64,000 nucleotides of DNA from Streptomyces uncialis. GTDB lineage: Bacteria; Actinomycetota; Actinomycetes; Streptomycetales; Streptomycetaceae. The DNA is taken from the NCBI RefSeq assembly GCF_001905345.1, contig NZ_LFBV01000004.1, positions 248,001 through 312,000 of the forward strand, read 5' to 3'. Of this stretch, positions 1-7,269 are shown in pieces. The notes under the pieces are model-generated. The model did no database searches. It had not been told where the DNA came from and saw only the letters and a list, made by a program, of their open reading frames with translations. The number at the start of each line of letters is the position of its first letter. The first letter of the stretch is position 1. The translations under genes and the position numbers were made by a program.

Positions 1-653
1 CAGTGCTGTATCCCTGCCGCACTGGTGAGTTCCTGCCACGCCTGGTACGGGGGGACGGGCAGCGGGATCTGGAGGTACGGGCCGAACCGGCGCCACGGCC
101 ACCGCCACTGCGTGCCGGTGCGCAGATGTGCCGCGAGCTGGTCGAGGATCCCCGGCCACCCCATCCCGTTCCACGAACGCCAGTCCGACGGGGGGTTCTC
201 GGCCTCCTCGACGACGGTAACCGTGGTGCCGCCCGCTTCCGCGGCGGCGACCGTCCAGGTGACCGAGGTGGCCGGACCCACCCCGACCCAGCGCCACAGC
301 AGTCGCAGCACACCACGGCGCTGTGTCTGCGGGGCGACGGCGTCCAGGGTCCGGCACCAGAAGAACTCGCCGTCCTCGAAGTCCAGCATCGATTCCTGTC
401 CCGCGACGGCCCAGGGGCCACGGCAGACGGCCAGCCAACTGGCCACCCGTTCCGGGTCGGTGAGCGCGGTCCACACCTCGTCCGGGGGCTCGGGGACGGT
501 GACGGTGCTGACCAGCCGTTCCCAGCGCTCCTGGGCGACCGGGACCGCGCTGCCCTGCAACGGCGGGAACGCCGCCGACTCCCGCGCCAGGTCGGCGGCG
601 CCGGACGGGCGGTGGATACGTGGGCCTTGGGGGTTCGTGTCTTCGAACGTCAT
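1..653 (-). CDS. SRPBCC/START-like protein, C-terminus beyond window
   Basis: Reading from an ATG at 653 towards the left edge, the frame stays open for 217 codons and leaves the window, so the gene is partial. The protein begins MTFEDTNPQGPRIHRP. From about residue 40 it contains VSTVTVPEPPDEVWTALTD, the usual first strand and helix of SRPBCC (AHSA1-like) ligand-binding folds. A second repeat appears to start near residue 190 (WRWPWRRFGPYLQIPLPVP). The same two-part layout is seen in the plus-strand gene at 999, and the two are divergently arranged. No enzymatic residues can be named. The family binds hydrophobic ligands or acts in polyketide and stress pathways, so the specific role is unknown. 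Confidence 0.75.
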   Translation of the reverse strand, partial: MTFEDTNPQGPRIHRPSGAADLARESAAFPPLQGSAVPVAQERWERLVSTVTVPEPPDEVWTALTDPERVASWLAVCRGPWAVAGQESMLDFEDGEFFWCRTLDAVAPQTQRRGVLRLLWRWVGVGPATSVTWTVAAAEAGGTTVTVVEEAENPPSDWRSWNGMGWPGILDQLAAHLRTGTQWRWPWRRFGPYLQIPLPVPPYQAWQELTSAAGIQH

Positions 654-904
654 GGGCACCTTCTTGTCACCGATCGGCTGAACGGGCGGGCGGGGAGGGC
701 GGGCCGCCGGGGTGCACGGGCGGACGGGCGCACCGCGGTGCAAGGCGGCCGCGCGTCATGTCGCGGTGGGTGCCGTGCGGTCGGCCCTCCCCGATTCCCC
801 GTCGTGGCCCCCGTACGAGATGACTCATTGAAGAACTACTGACATGGATGTGACGAGGCGTGAACTTCAGCGATTTCAAGGCGATACTGCGGGGAGCAGC
901 ACCG

Positions 905-960
905 TTGACACTGCTTGGCGACTACATAATATGATAGTGATGTAGTGGGCGGTAGCCCAC
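905..960 (+). promoter_or_regulatory. Promoter with two operator-like inverted repeats
   Basis: A consensus -35 TTGACA (905-910) is followed by AT-rich -10 candidates (TAATAT 927-932 with a 16-bp spacer, or TATGAT 930-935). A perfect inverted repeat ACTACAT (921-927) / ATGTAGT (940-946) brackets the -10 region. A second perfect one, GTGGGC-GGTA-GCCCAC (945-960), follows directly. Both sit between the divergent SRPBCC genes, about 40 bp before the start at 999. A repressor or the downstream AraC-type protein could bind here, but that is inference. Confidence 0.6.
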
Positions 961-998
961 CGGCGCGGCGCAGGCAACCGTCGAACATCGGAGGAACG

Positions 999-1889
999 AT
1001 GTCGGACAGCCATGGCCCCCCACCCAGGGAGTCGCCCGTCGGGGAAGTACTCGCGGGGAAGGTCCGGGTCACCCTCCGTCTGGCCCATGAGCCCGGAACG
1101 GTGTGGCCGATGCTCACCGAACCGCCCTGTCTGGCGCGGTGGTTCGGCGATCTGGCCGGACCTCTGCGCATCGGGGCGGACAACCGCCTGGAGTTCGGGG
1201 ACGGGGACTTCTTCACCCTCCGCCCCACATCGATCGTCCCGGGACGGAGTCTCGCGTTCGACTGGAGATTCCTCGGCGTCGGCAACCGGCAGTCCGTCCT
1301 GTGGACCCTCGGGCCCGCGGCGGGCCCCGGGGGCACCGGGTCCGTGCTCACCGTCGAGGACCACGACGGCACGCGCGGCCAGGCCGAGGCGAGCCAACTG
1401 CGCGAGGGCTGGACCGACTTCCTCACCCGGCTGGGCGCCTGTCTGGACTCCGGGCGTGATACCCGCTACCAGTGGCGCGACGACATCGACGGCTCGGTCG
1501 ACCTGTCCGCCGGGCCCTACCGGCCGCTGCGGCACCCTGCCGTCTTCGACTGGCTCCCCATCGCCTTCGACGGGTTCCGGCCCGCCTGGTTCTTCACCGT
1601 CGACGACGAGGGCCCCCGCAGGTTCGCCGTCAACGACTGGCGGCTGCGGTCCGACGAGCAACTGGCCTTCACCGTCGAGATCCCCGGCGCCCGGATCCGG
1701 CCCGCCTGCCATGTCGCGCTCGTCCCGGTGGGGAGGGACACCGTCCGGCTGTCCTTCGTGCACCGGGGCTGGGCCCGGCTCGGGCTGACGCCGCGGCGGT
1801 CCCAGGAACTGCGCGGACGCTTCGCCGCGGTATGGGTCGCCTCCCTTGAGGCGGTCGCCGCCCGTGCCGGTTCCCCCGGGCCGGGATGA
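999..1889 (+). CDS. Tandem SRPBCC/START-like domain protein
   Basis: 296 residues. The ATG at 999 follows GGAGG at about 989-993, so the longer upstream frame is not used. The first half (residues 12-150) starts AGKVRVTLRLAHEPGTVWPML and the second half (about 160-290) contains a second beta-rich block with WRLRSDEQLAFTVEIP, giving two SRPBCC-like modules. It resembles the partial protein at the left edge in length and layout, suggesting duplication and divergence. It probably forms a transcription unit with the AraC-type regulator 57 bp downstream. The ligand is unknown. No signal peptide or membrane segment is visible. Confidence 0.7.
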   Translation: MSDSHGPPPRESPVGEVLAGKVRVTLRLAHEPGTVWPMLTEPPCLARWFGDLAGPLRIGADNRLEFGDGDFFTLRPTSIVPGRSLAFDWRFLGVGNRQSVLWTLGPAAGPGGTGSVLTVEDHDGTRGQAEASQLREGWTDFLTRLGACLDSGRDTRYQWRDDIDGSVDLSAGPYRPLRHPAVFDWLPIAFDGFRPAWFFTVDDEGPRRFAVNDWRLRSDEQLAFTVEIPGARIRPACHVALVPVGRDTVRLSFVHRGWARLGLTPRRSQELRGRFAAVWVASLEAVAARAGSPGPG

Positions 1890-1946
1890 CAGTACCCGGC
1901 CCTGCCGTGCTGCTCGTTCGGACTTCGTACGAAGGGGACGACGGAC

Positions 1947-2792
1947 ATGACTGTCCACGACGGCCTGCCGACGGAACTGCCGCCCGGAGCGACGGCCACC
2001 GTGCCTCCCCTGTCGGCCGATCACCGGCTGGCCTCCGTCGAACGTGCCGTCCACCGGATGCGTGAACGTCTCGGTGAGGTCCAGTGCCTCTCCGATCACG
2101 CCGAGGCCGCTCTGTTCAGCCCCTTCCACTTCCACCGGGTCTTCCGCAGCGTCACCGCCGTGACCCCCGCGCGATTCCTCGCGGCGCTGCGGATGGCCGA
2201 GGCCCAGCGGATGATGATCCGAGGCGCACCGCGTGTCACCGATGTGTGCACGGCCGTCGGCTATTCGAGCCTGGGTACCTTCACCACCCAGTTCACCCGG
2301 CTCGTTGGCATGTCGCCGAGCCGCTTCAAACTCCTCGTCGACGAGCACGGCGACCGCCGGATCGGGGAACTCGTCGACACCCGCGGTCCCGTCACGTCCG
2401 TTGCCCAAGACGGCGACCGGCCGGCGCCGGACGAGATCGCCGGCGAGATCGTCGGCGGCCCCGCCACCGACGGGGTGCTGTTCACGGGCCTGTTCCCGCA
2501 CGGGGTGCCGCAGGACGGTCCGGTCGGCTGCGCCGTCACCACCGCGCCCGGCCCCGTCCGTCTGCGACCGCCCGACGACGGGACCTACCGGGTCCTCGCC
2601 GTCCGGTTCGACCGGGACACCCGGGTCGCCGACGCGCTGGACGACCCCGCGGGCGAGCGCCGCCTCATCGGCGCGGCCCGTGCGCCCCGGCGCGGTTCCC
2701 GGGTCAGGTTCAGCGTCCGTCTGCGGGCCCCGGAGATCAGTGACCCGCCGATCGTCGTCGCCCTGCCGCTGCTGAACCGGGCCGTCAGGTGA
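1947..2792 (+). CDS. AraC-family regulator with N-terminal DNA-binding domain
   Basis: 281 residues. The two helix-turn-helix motifs are at residues 29-132, with the typical SPFHFHRVFR and VTDVCTAVGYSSLGTFTTQF signatures. A roughly 140-residue C-terminal part follows, containing PDDGTYRVLAVRF, and it has no recognised effector domain. Most AraC proteins carry the DNA-binding domain at the C-terminus, so this is the reversed layout. It lies 57 bp behind the SRPBCC gene on the same strand and probably regulates the divergent promoter at 905-960. Target and ligand are not visible from sequence. Confidence 0.85.
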   Translation: MTVHDGLPTELPPGATATVPPLSADHRLASVERAVHRMRERLGEVQCLSDHAEAALFSPFHFHRVFRSVTAVTPARFLAALRMAEAQRMMIRGAPRVTDVCTAVGYSSLGTFTTQFTRLVGMSPSRFKLLVDEHGDRRIGELVDTRGPVTSVAQDGDRPAPDEIAGEIVGGPATDGVLFTGLFPHGVPQDGPVGCAVTTAPGPVRLRPPDDGTYRVLAVRFDRDTRVADALDDPAGERRLIGAARAPRRGSRVRFSVRLRAPEISDPPIVVALPLLNRAVR

Positions 2793-3203
2793 CCGCAGCG
2801 GGGCCGGGGGAACGCCCCCGCCTCAGCCTGCGGCGGCAGGTGGACCGGCATGAGGTCCGTCACAGGAATGGGCGGGCGGAGCGACGCCGCGCAGGGCATC
2901 GCATGCGCGCACACGACATTCACATGGACGCGACCGCGTCCCCGCCCGACCCATATCTCGGAAGGCCAGGCGGAGTGCGGCAACCGTCCTCCGAAGGAGT
3001 CGTCAGATGTCCGGGAAGAGACCAGCCAGGTCTGTGACCTGCTGCGTTTGCTGCGGTCGGGCTGCTGACCTGCGTAAATGAACTTTCGGCTCTTTCACGA
3101 TCGTGCCCGTTGATGTAGCCGGAAGTCCCAGGGAATCCCACTGCCCGCAGCCACGCTTTCGGATCTGTGCAGAGTGTGGGGTGCGCGCTGGTCGTATGCG
3201 AGG
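2793..3203. other. Intergenic stretch, no gene recognised
   Basis: About 410 bases between the AraC gene and the target duplication of transposition unit 1. Short frames exist on both strands, but none has a ribosome binding site plus a recognisable product. The stretch around 3080-3120 looks less GC-rich than the flanks and could be an insertion-sequence remnant. This was not provable by eye. Confidence 0.4.
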
Positions 3204-3208
3204 GTGCC

Positions 3209-3265
3209 TGTCCTGTGTCATCGAACTTTGAGCGATTGCCACCGAAGTTTGAGTGGTCGGGGGCC
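3209..3265 (+). repeat. Left terminal inverted repeat of unit 1
   Basis: 57-bp arm matching the reverse complement of 4241-4297 except at 3258. It starts TGTCCTGTGTCATCG. The outer neighbour GTGCC (3204-3208) is the left target duplication. Confidence 0.9.
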
Positions 3266-3549
3266 GACCCGGCTCTGGCTTCCGAGCGGTGTCAGTGGAG
3301 GGCGGCAGACTACGTGCTTCCTGCCGGAGAAGCGGGTGTTCGTGCGGTGGCTGGCTGCGGACTCCGAGGCCGAGGTGTTCACGGCAGCCGAGGCGGTTCT
3401 GGCCGATCCGGACACCGCTTGGGAGGACAACGGACTGTGGGTCACTGTTGCCATCCACGCAGCACCGAGCGCGACCCGCGCGGAGCAACCTCACCGCTGC
3501 TTCATCAATGACGACAGAGGGTGTCGGGTTTACGGCCGACGATGGACGT

Positions 3550-4068
3550 ATGCGTGAAACCCCGGAAGAACTCGACAAGCTCCAGTCCCTCCTCGACTCC
3601 TCCCTCTCCGGCTCGACCGCACACCTCCGCTCGATCGTCGAGGGCCGCACCATCACGGCGGCGCAGCTCACCGGGGTCCTCACCGGCATGTGCACGCTCG
3701 CCCTCTCCACGGTGACCGCGAAGGGCGAACCGCGGATCAGCGGCGCCGACGGGCACTTCCTGCACGGCCGGTGGCACTTCGGCACGGCGCGCAACGCCGC
3801 CAAGGCCCGTCATCTCGCGGCCCGTCCGGCCGCCAGCGTCGCGCACATGCGCGGCGAGGACCTCGGCGTGTTCACCCACGGCACGGTGGAGGAGCTGAAC
3901 CCCGAGGACGCCGGGACCACGGCCGACTGGCAGGAACTCCTGGCCTACTTGAAGGACTTCTACAACGACGACGCCTTCGACTGGAACCGCGAGGTCGTCT
4001 ACTACCGGCTGAACCCGCACTGGATGACCGTCTACGCCCCCGACCTCGACAAGCTCACCGGCCCGTGA
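3550..4068 (+). CDS. Pyridoxamine 5'-phosphate oxidase family protein
   Basis: 172 residues from the ATG at 3550. An in-frame ATG at 3508 would add 14 residues, and neither start has a strong ribosome binding site. The split-barrel FMN/F420-binding family is recognised from the sequence around LTGMCTLALSTVTAKGEPR, FGTARNAAKARHL and the C-terminal VVYYRLNPHWMTVYAPD. Members bind FMN or F420 and oxidise or reduce small molecules. The substrate here is unknown. It is the only clear gene inside transposition unit 1, so it is best read as passenger cargo. The promoter would have to lie in 3266-3549 or be read in from outside. Confidence 0.8.
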   Translation: MRETPEELDKLQSLLDSSLSGSTAHLRSIVEGRTITAAQLTGVLTGMCTLALSTVTAKGEPRISGADGHFLHGRWHFGTARNAAKARHLAARPAASVAHMRGEDLGVFTHGTVEELNPEDAGTTADWQELLAYLKDFYNDDAFDWNREVVYYRLNPHWMTVYAPDLDKLTGP

Positions 4069-4240
4069 CGCCGGGCCCGTCGACGAGGACCTGCACCTGC
4101 GCATACGTGGGTGCGGGGCCGGTCGACGGCGCGCCGTCACGTACCGCCGGCACCGTGGCGACAGCCTCGCCCAGCGCCCGCCGGTACAGCAGCGCCCCAA
4201 GGCTGCCCCGCCCGATCGAAAACTGTCGCTCCTGACGCTC

Positions 4241-4297
4241 GGCCCCCTACCACTCAAACTTCGGTGGCAATCGCTCAAAGTTCGATGACACAGGACA
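4241..4297 (-). repeat. Right terminal inverted repeat of unit 1
   Basis: 57-bp arm, reverse complement of 3209-3265 with one mismatch. It ends CAGGACA and is followed by GTGCC (4298-4302), the right copy of the target duplication. The kinase-like gene ends 8 bp further on, so the insertion spared it. Confidence 0.9.
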
Positions 4298-4309
4298 GTG
4301 CCAACGGGT

Positions 4310-5227
4310 TCACCCTTGCTCGCGAGGGAAGCGCAGCGCCTCTTCCGGGGGTGCCTCCGGCGTGGTCGAGGTGGGTCGGTCGGGTGACGGGCTATCAGTG
4401 TCTTGGGGGCCGCCTGCCCGGATGCGTGTACCGGAGGGAGTGGCTCCGCGCAGACTCGCGGCGAGGTTGCCGGGGAGTCTGCCGTCGATGATGAATGTGG
4501 GGATGCCGGTGCGGGCGACTCTCCCGCACTCGCGTACTTTCGCGCGCATGCCGCCGGAGACGTCCTGCCGGTCCGGGGGGATCGAGCCGCTCAGTACGGG
4601 GTCGTCCGCGTCCAGTTCGCGGTGTATCCGGTCGGATGCTCCGTGGTGGAGGTGGACGCCTCCCGCGTTGGTGGCCATGATCAGTGCGGTGGCGTGCAAG
4701 GCGATGGCGAGGTCGGCGGCGAGTGTGTCGCTGGAGTGGACGGCGAAGCCGTCTCGTCCCCAGGCCAGGTTGCCGCCGAGGACCGGCACGATGCCGTGGT
4801 TCAGCAGAAGCCGTACCCCATCCACGCTCCGGAGCCGGATCTTGCCGTCGGTGTAGGCGCACAGTCCGGAGAGCGGCACCCGCACCGCGCACAGGCCACC
4901 CCGTTGCAGCGCTTCCAGGACCGCGAGCTCCAGCCGGGCCAGCAGGGCGGAGACCTCGGCGAAGACTTTCTGGCGGCCGGCTGTGATGACGCCGTCCAGG
5001 TAGTTGTGGCGGCGGGCGGCGGGCTTGCCGAAGGCGCCTGTTCCGTGGACGAGGATGGTGGGCAGGCCGGTTGCGGCGATCTCCTGCGCCAAGGCGGCCA
5101 CACGCTGCTCGTTGACGTGGGGACTGCCGTCGGGGTCGGTGGTGGTGATGAGGCTGCCGCCCAGTTTGACGATGCGGCAGCCGGCCGCTTCGGCGGGCCC
5201 ACTCGCTCGGGGTCGGTCGGAGGTCAA
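4310..5227 (-). CDS. Isopentenyl phosphate kinase-like protein (amino-acid kinase fold)
   Basis: 305 residues from a TTG at 5227 that overlaps the stop of the preceding small ORF (TTGA). KLGGS at residues 21-25 is the phosphate-binding loop of amino-acid kinases. VHGTGAFGKPAARRH follows, with His61 at the place of the IPK substrate histidine. FAVHSSDTLAADLA and DVSGGMRAKV match the conserved nucleotide-site and lysine segments of isopentenyl phosphate kinases. The C-terminus (after about 280) is a Pro/Thr-rich tail. The family phosphorylates isopentenyl phosphate or related small phosphates. With the polyprenyl-synthase-like gene upstream, a prenyl or other phosphate-activation role is plausible. 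A furan-phosphate or fosfomycin-type substrate cannot be excluded. Confidence 0.75.
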   Translation of the reverse strand: MTSDRPRASGPAEAAGCRIVKLGGSLITTTDPDGSPHVNEQRVAALAQEIAATGLPTILVHGTGAFGKPAARRHNYLDGVITAGRQKVFAEVSALLARLELAVLEALQRGGLCAVRVPLSGLCAYTDGKIRLRSVDGVRLLLNHGIVPVLGGNLAWGRDGFAVHSSDTLAADLAIALHATALIMATNAGGVHLHHGASDRIHRELDADDPVLSGSIPPDRQDVSGGMRAKVRECGRVARTGIPTFIIDGRLPGNLAASLRGATPSGTRIRAGGPQDTDSPSPDRPTSTTPEAPPEEALRFPREQG

Positions 5228-5367
5228 GAGAGCCGGGTCCCGTCTGCTCCCGGGTCGTTCGGACCGCTGAGCTGTCTCGCCCGGGTCATGAACGCCTCCA
5301 CCTTCGGACCGCTGTGTGCCGAGATCACCGCTTCAGCGGCGTTGACGGGGCTGATCAGAACCTTCAC
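5224..5367 (-). CDS. Small coupled ORF, 47 residues, furan-synthase-like N-terminus
   Basis: GTG at 5367 overlaps the upstream gene's stop (GTGA), and its own TGA stop at 5226-5224 overlaps the next start (TTGA). AAAGGA lies just before the start. The double 4-bp overlap is the layout of a translated, coupled gene. The product begins VKVLISPVNAAEAVISAHSG. By eye, the first 15 residues resemble the first strand and helix of (5-formylfuran-3-yl)methyl phosphate synthase (MfnB), after which the resemblance stops. It may be an internally deleted remnant kept for coupling, or an independent small protein. Function unknown. Confidence 0.55.
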   Translation of the reverse strand: MKVLISPVNAAEAVISAHSGPKVEAFMTRARQLSGPNDPGADGTRLS

Positions 5368-6455
5368 CGCGGTCCTTTCCGTACGCCGGCCGCTGCCGGA
5401 TCGCCGGGTGCGGTCCGGTGCGGCTGCTGGGCGGCCATGCCCGCCGCACCTGCGGCGGCGGCATCGCGGCGGCCGAGCCGGGACTGGATGTAGTCGTGGG
5501 CCGCGTGGCGCGCGGCGGGGTCGGTGAGGGCGGCGGGGAGAGCGTGGGCGGCCTCGGCGGTGTATCCGTCGATCAGTTCCGTGAGGTGCTGCCGCGCCCC
5601 GGAGCTGTCGAGGAGGGCGATGAGCTGCTGTGCGCCGCTGTCGTCCCGGGAGTAGGCGTCCAGCAGGCCGAGGAGCCGCAGGCCCTCACGCTGGCCGAGC
5701 CGTTCGAGTGCGGCGGTGATCAGCGGGGTCTTCTTCCGCTGCCGCAGGTCGGACAGGGTGAGTTTGCCGTGGTGGTCCGGGCTGCCCCAGATCTCGTCCA
5801 GGAAGCCGTTGAGGGAGAACGCCATGCCCGCGCTTCTGCCCACTTCCGCGGCGGCGGTGAGCCGGTCGGGGTCGTCGCTCACCGCGAGGGTGCCCAGCAG
5901 CAGGAAGAGTTCCGTGCAGGTCGCGTCCTTGCGGCGGCAGGTCTCCAGCGCGAGCTCCAGGGTGATGTCGTCCCGGTCCTCGTGTGCGATGTCCATCGTC
6001 TGCCCGGCCGCCATGCGCCGCGCGCACCGGGCAGCCGCAGCGACACCCTTCGCCGCCCAGTCGGTCTCCGCGATCAGCTCGAACGCGAGCGCCTCCATCG
6101 CGGCGCCGAGTTCGATCGCCGCGGACTTGCCGTACACCGTCCAGCACGTCGGCCTGAACCGCCGTACCCGGTCGTTGTCGATGATGTCGTCATGGATGAG
6201 GAACCCGTGGAGCAGGACGGTCGCCGCGACCGCTGCCGTCGTGGCCCGGACCCACTCCCGCTCCGGGTCGCTGCCGGCACACAAGTAGGCGAGGATCGCG
6301 CCCTTGTGGCGGGAGGGAGGGACTCCTGAGGAATCGTCCCATCCGAAATGATGCCGGGCCATCTCCCGCAGCGGATCCTCCAGGCGGTCGACGGCCGCCC
6401 GCAGGGGGAGGTCCAGCGCATCGGTAACGGCTCGGGTCAGTTCCGGCGCGTTCAT
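5364..6455 (-). CDS. Polyprenyl synthetase family protein, degenerate second Asp motif
   Basis: 363 residues. The ATG at 6455 was chosen because AAGGGGAG precedes it at good spacing. The first aspartate-rich motif is intact (HDDIID, residues 88-93) with the downstream RRFRP. The second motif, normally DDxxD, reads NGFLD (216-220), so two of its three metal-binding aspartates are replaced. KKTPLIT follows as in the family. Trans-prenyl diphosphate synthases use both motifs to bind Mg-diphosphate, so condensation activity is doubtful. A different transferase or cyclase-like reaction is possible. It is the first gene of a three-gene coupled operon that ends with a kinase-like protein, and it is divergent from the giant LamG gene. 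Confidence 0.8.
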   Translation of the reverse strand: MNAPELTRAVTDALDLPLRAAVDRLEDPLREMARHHFGWDDSSGVPPSRHKGAILAYLCAGSDPEREWVRATTAAVAATVLLHGFLIHDDIIDNDRVRRFRPTCWTVYGKSAAIELGAAMEALAFELIAETDWAAKGVAAAARCARRMAAGQTMDIAHEDRDDITLELALETCRRKDATCTELFLLLGTLAVSDDPDRLTAAAEVGRSAGMAFSLNGFLDEIWGSPDHHGKLTLSDLRQRKKTPLITAALERLGQREGLRLLGLLDAYSRDDSGAQQLIALLDSSGARQHLTELIDGYTAEAAHALPAALTDPAARHAAHDYIQSRLGRRDAAAAGAAGMAAQQPHRTAPGDPAAAGVRKGPR

Positions 6456-7269
6456 TGACCGACTCCCCTTCCTGCTTTCTGCACGATGCACGTCCAGCCG
6501 GTCGAGTACCGGCATTCTTTCGTTCCCCGGGCGGATGGATTTTCCCGGTACCGGGCTGCATGGAACCGGATACGAGAATTCCGTATGTGGTGATCGTTCA
6601 CGGGAGCCTAAGTGCGTGTCTTTTGCGCAGCAAGAGTCGTGTTTCAGCCGTGCCGGAAACCAATACCCCGGATGGTGCCCGGACCGGGCTGCGGTTTTGT
6701 CGGGTACGCAGGCCGGTACGAGGGGTTGCTCCTGCTGGCGGGAGCACTTGTCTGCCCGGTGGATGGGTCGGTGTAAGCGTCGGGTGGACCAGGTGTGATG
6801 GCGAGAGTGGTTCCGGACAATCCAAGGGGATGCGGCGGGACGGGGCGGGCTGGTTTCCGGCCCGGTGTGATGCGAAGAGCGGTTCTACTTGTTTGCGCCT
6901 GCCCGTTTGCGTGCACCCCCGGCGTGCGCGACACCGCACGGGGAACACATGACCCTCCTGCACCAGAGACTCGCATTGGTGCTAGCGGGGTAATGCGGTG
7001 CAGGCACTTGTAGGGCAATGCGAGAGAAGGGTCTCGACTCGATTTCAGTCAGGTTGGGCACGGGCGTTGGTGTGGTACCAGCCATCCGAGCGCGGGAGGG
7101 GGCCCATTGGCTTGGGTGTTCGATATCCGAGCGGTATGGGGGCGTGGTCCACTGCTGCCCAAGGTTTCTTGGTCATTTGCGCCGCTCTTGGGCGGCGGGA
7201 TATCGCGGTGCTTTCGCTGCCTGCTGCCCTTTGCTGTTTCGGGGGGTGGCCTTCGGGGACGGATGGTTC
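6456..7269. promoter_or_regulatory. Divergent intergenic region, prenyl operon and giant gene
   Basis: About 810 bases without a supported gene, visibly richer in A/T than its surroundings. It must hold the promoters of both divergent units. Two similar segments beginning GGTGTGATG (6792-6813 and 6864-6885) agree at 18 of 22 positions and could be regulator sites, but no palindrome supports this. The frame of the giant gene is open back to 7018, yet the stretch 7018-7269 has no coding character. Confidence 0.4.

Larger units (their letters stand above)
3209..4297. mobile_element. Transposase-less transposition unit 1 with PPOX-like passenger
   Basis: A 1,089-bp segment starts TG and ends CA. 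It is bounded by 57-bp inverted repeats (3209-3265 and 4241-4297) that differ at one position, 3258 versus 4248. The 5-mer GTGCC is directly repeated at 3204-3208 and 4298-4302, as expected for a target-site duplication. Each end contains two related sub-repeats (CGAACTTTGAGCG and CGAAGTTTGAGTG, 20 bp apart), an arrangement like IS21-family ends. No transposase frame is present, so movement would need a transposase in trans. Besides the oxidase-like gene at 3550, a plus-strand frame ending at 3557 encodes the plausible peptide FVRWLAADSEAEVF without a clear start. This may be the remnant of another passenger. Confidence 0.85.

Noticed and set aside
1..842. Plus-strand frames over the left edge
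   Set aside because: The minus-strand SRPBCC-like frame explains the codon bias better.
3505..4278. Minus-strand frame inside unit 1
   Set aside because: It mirrors the PPOX-like gene and the terminal repeats and has no domain.
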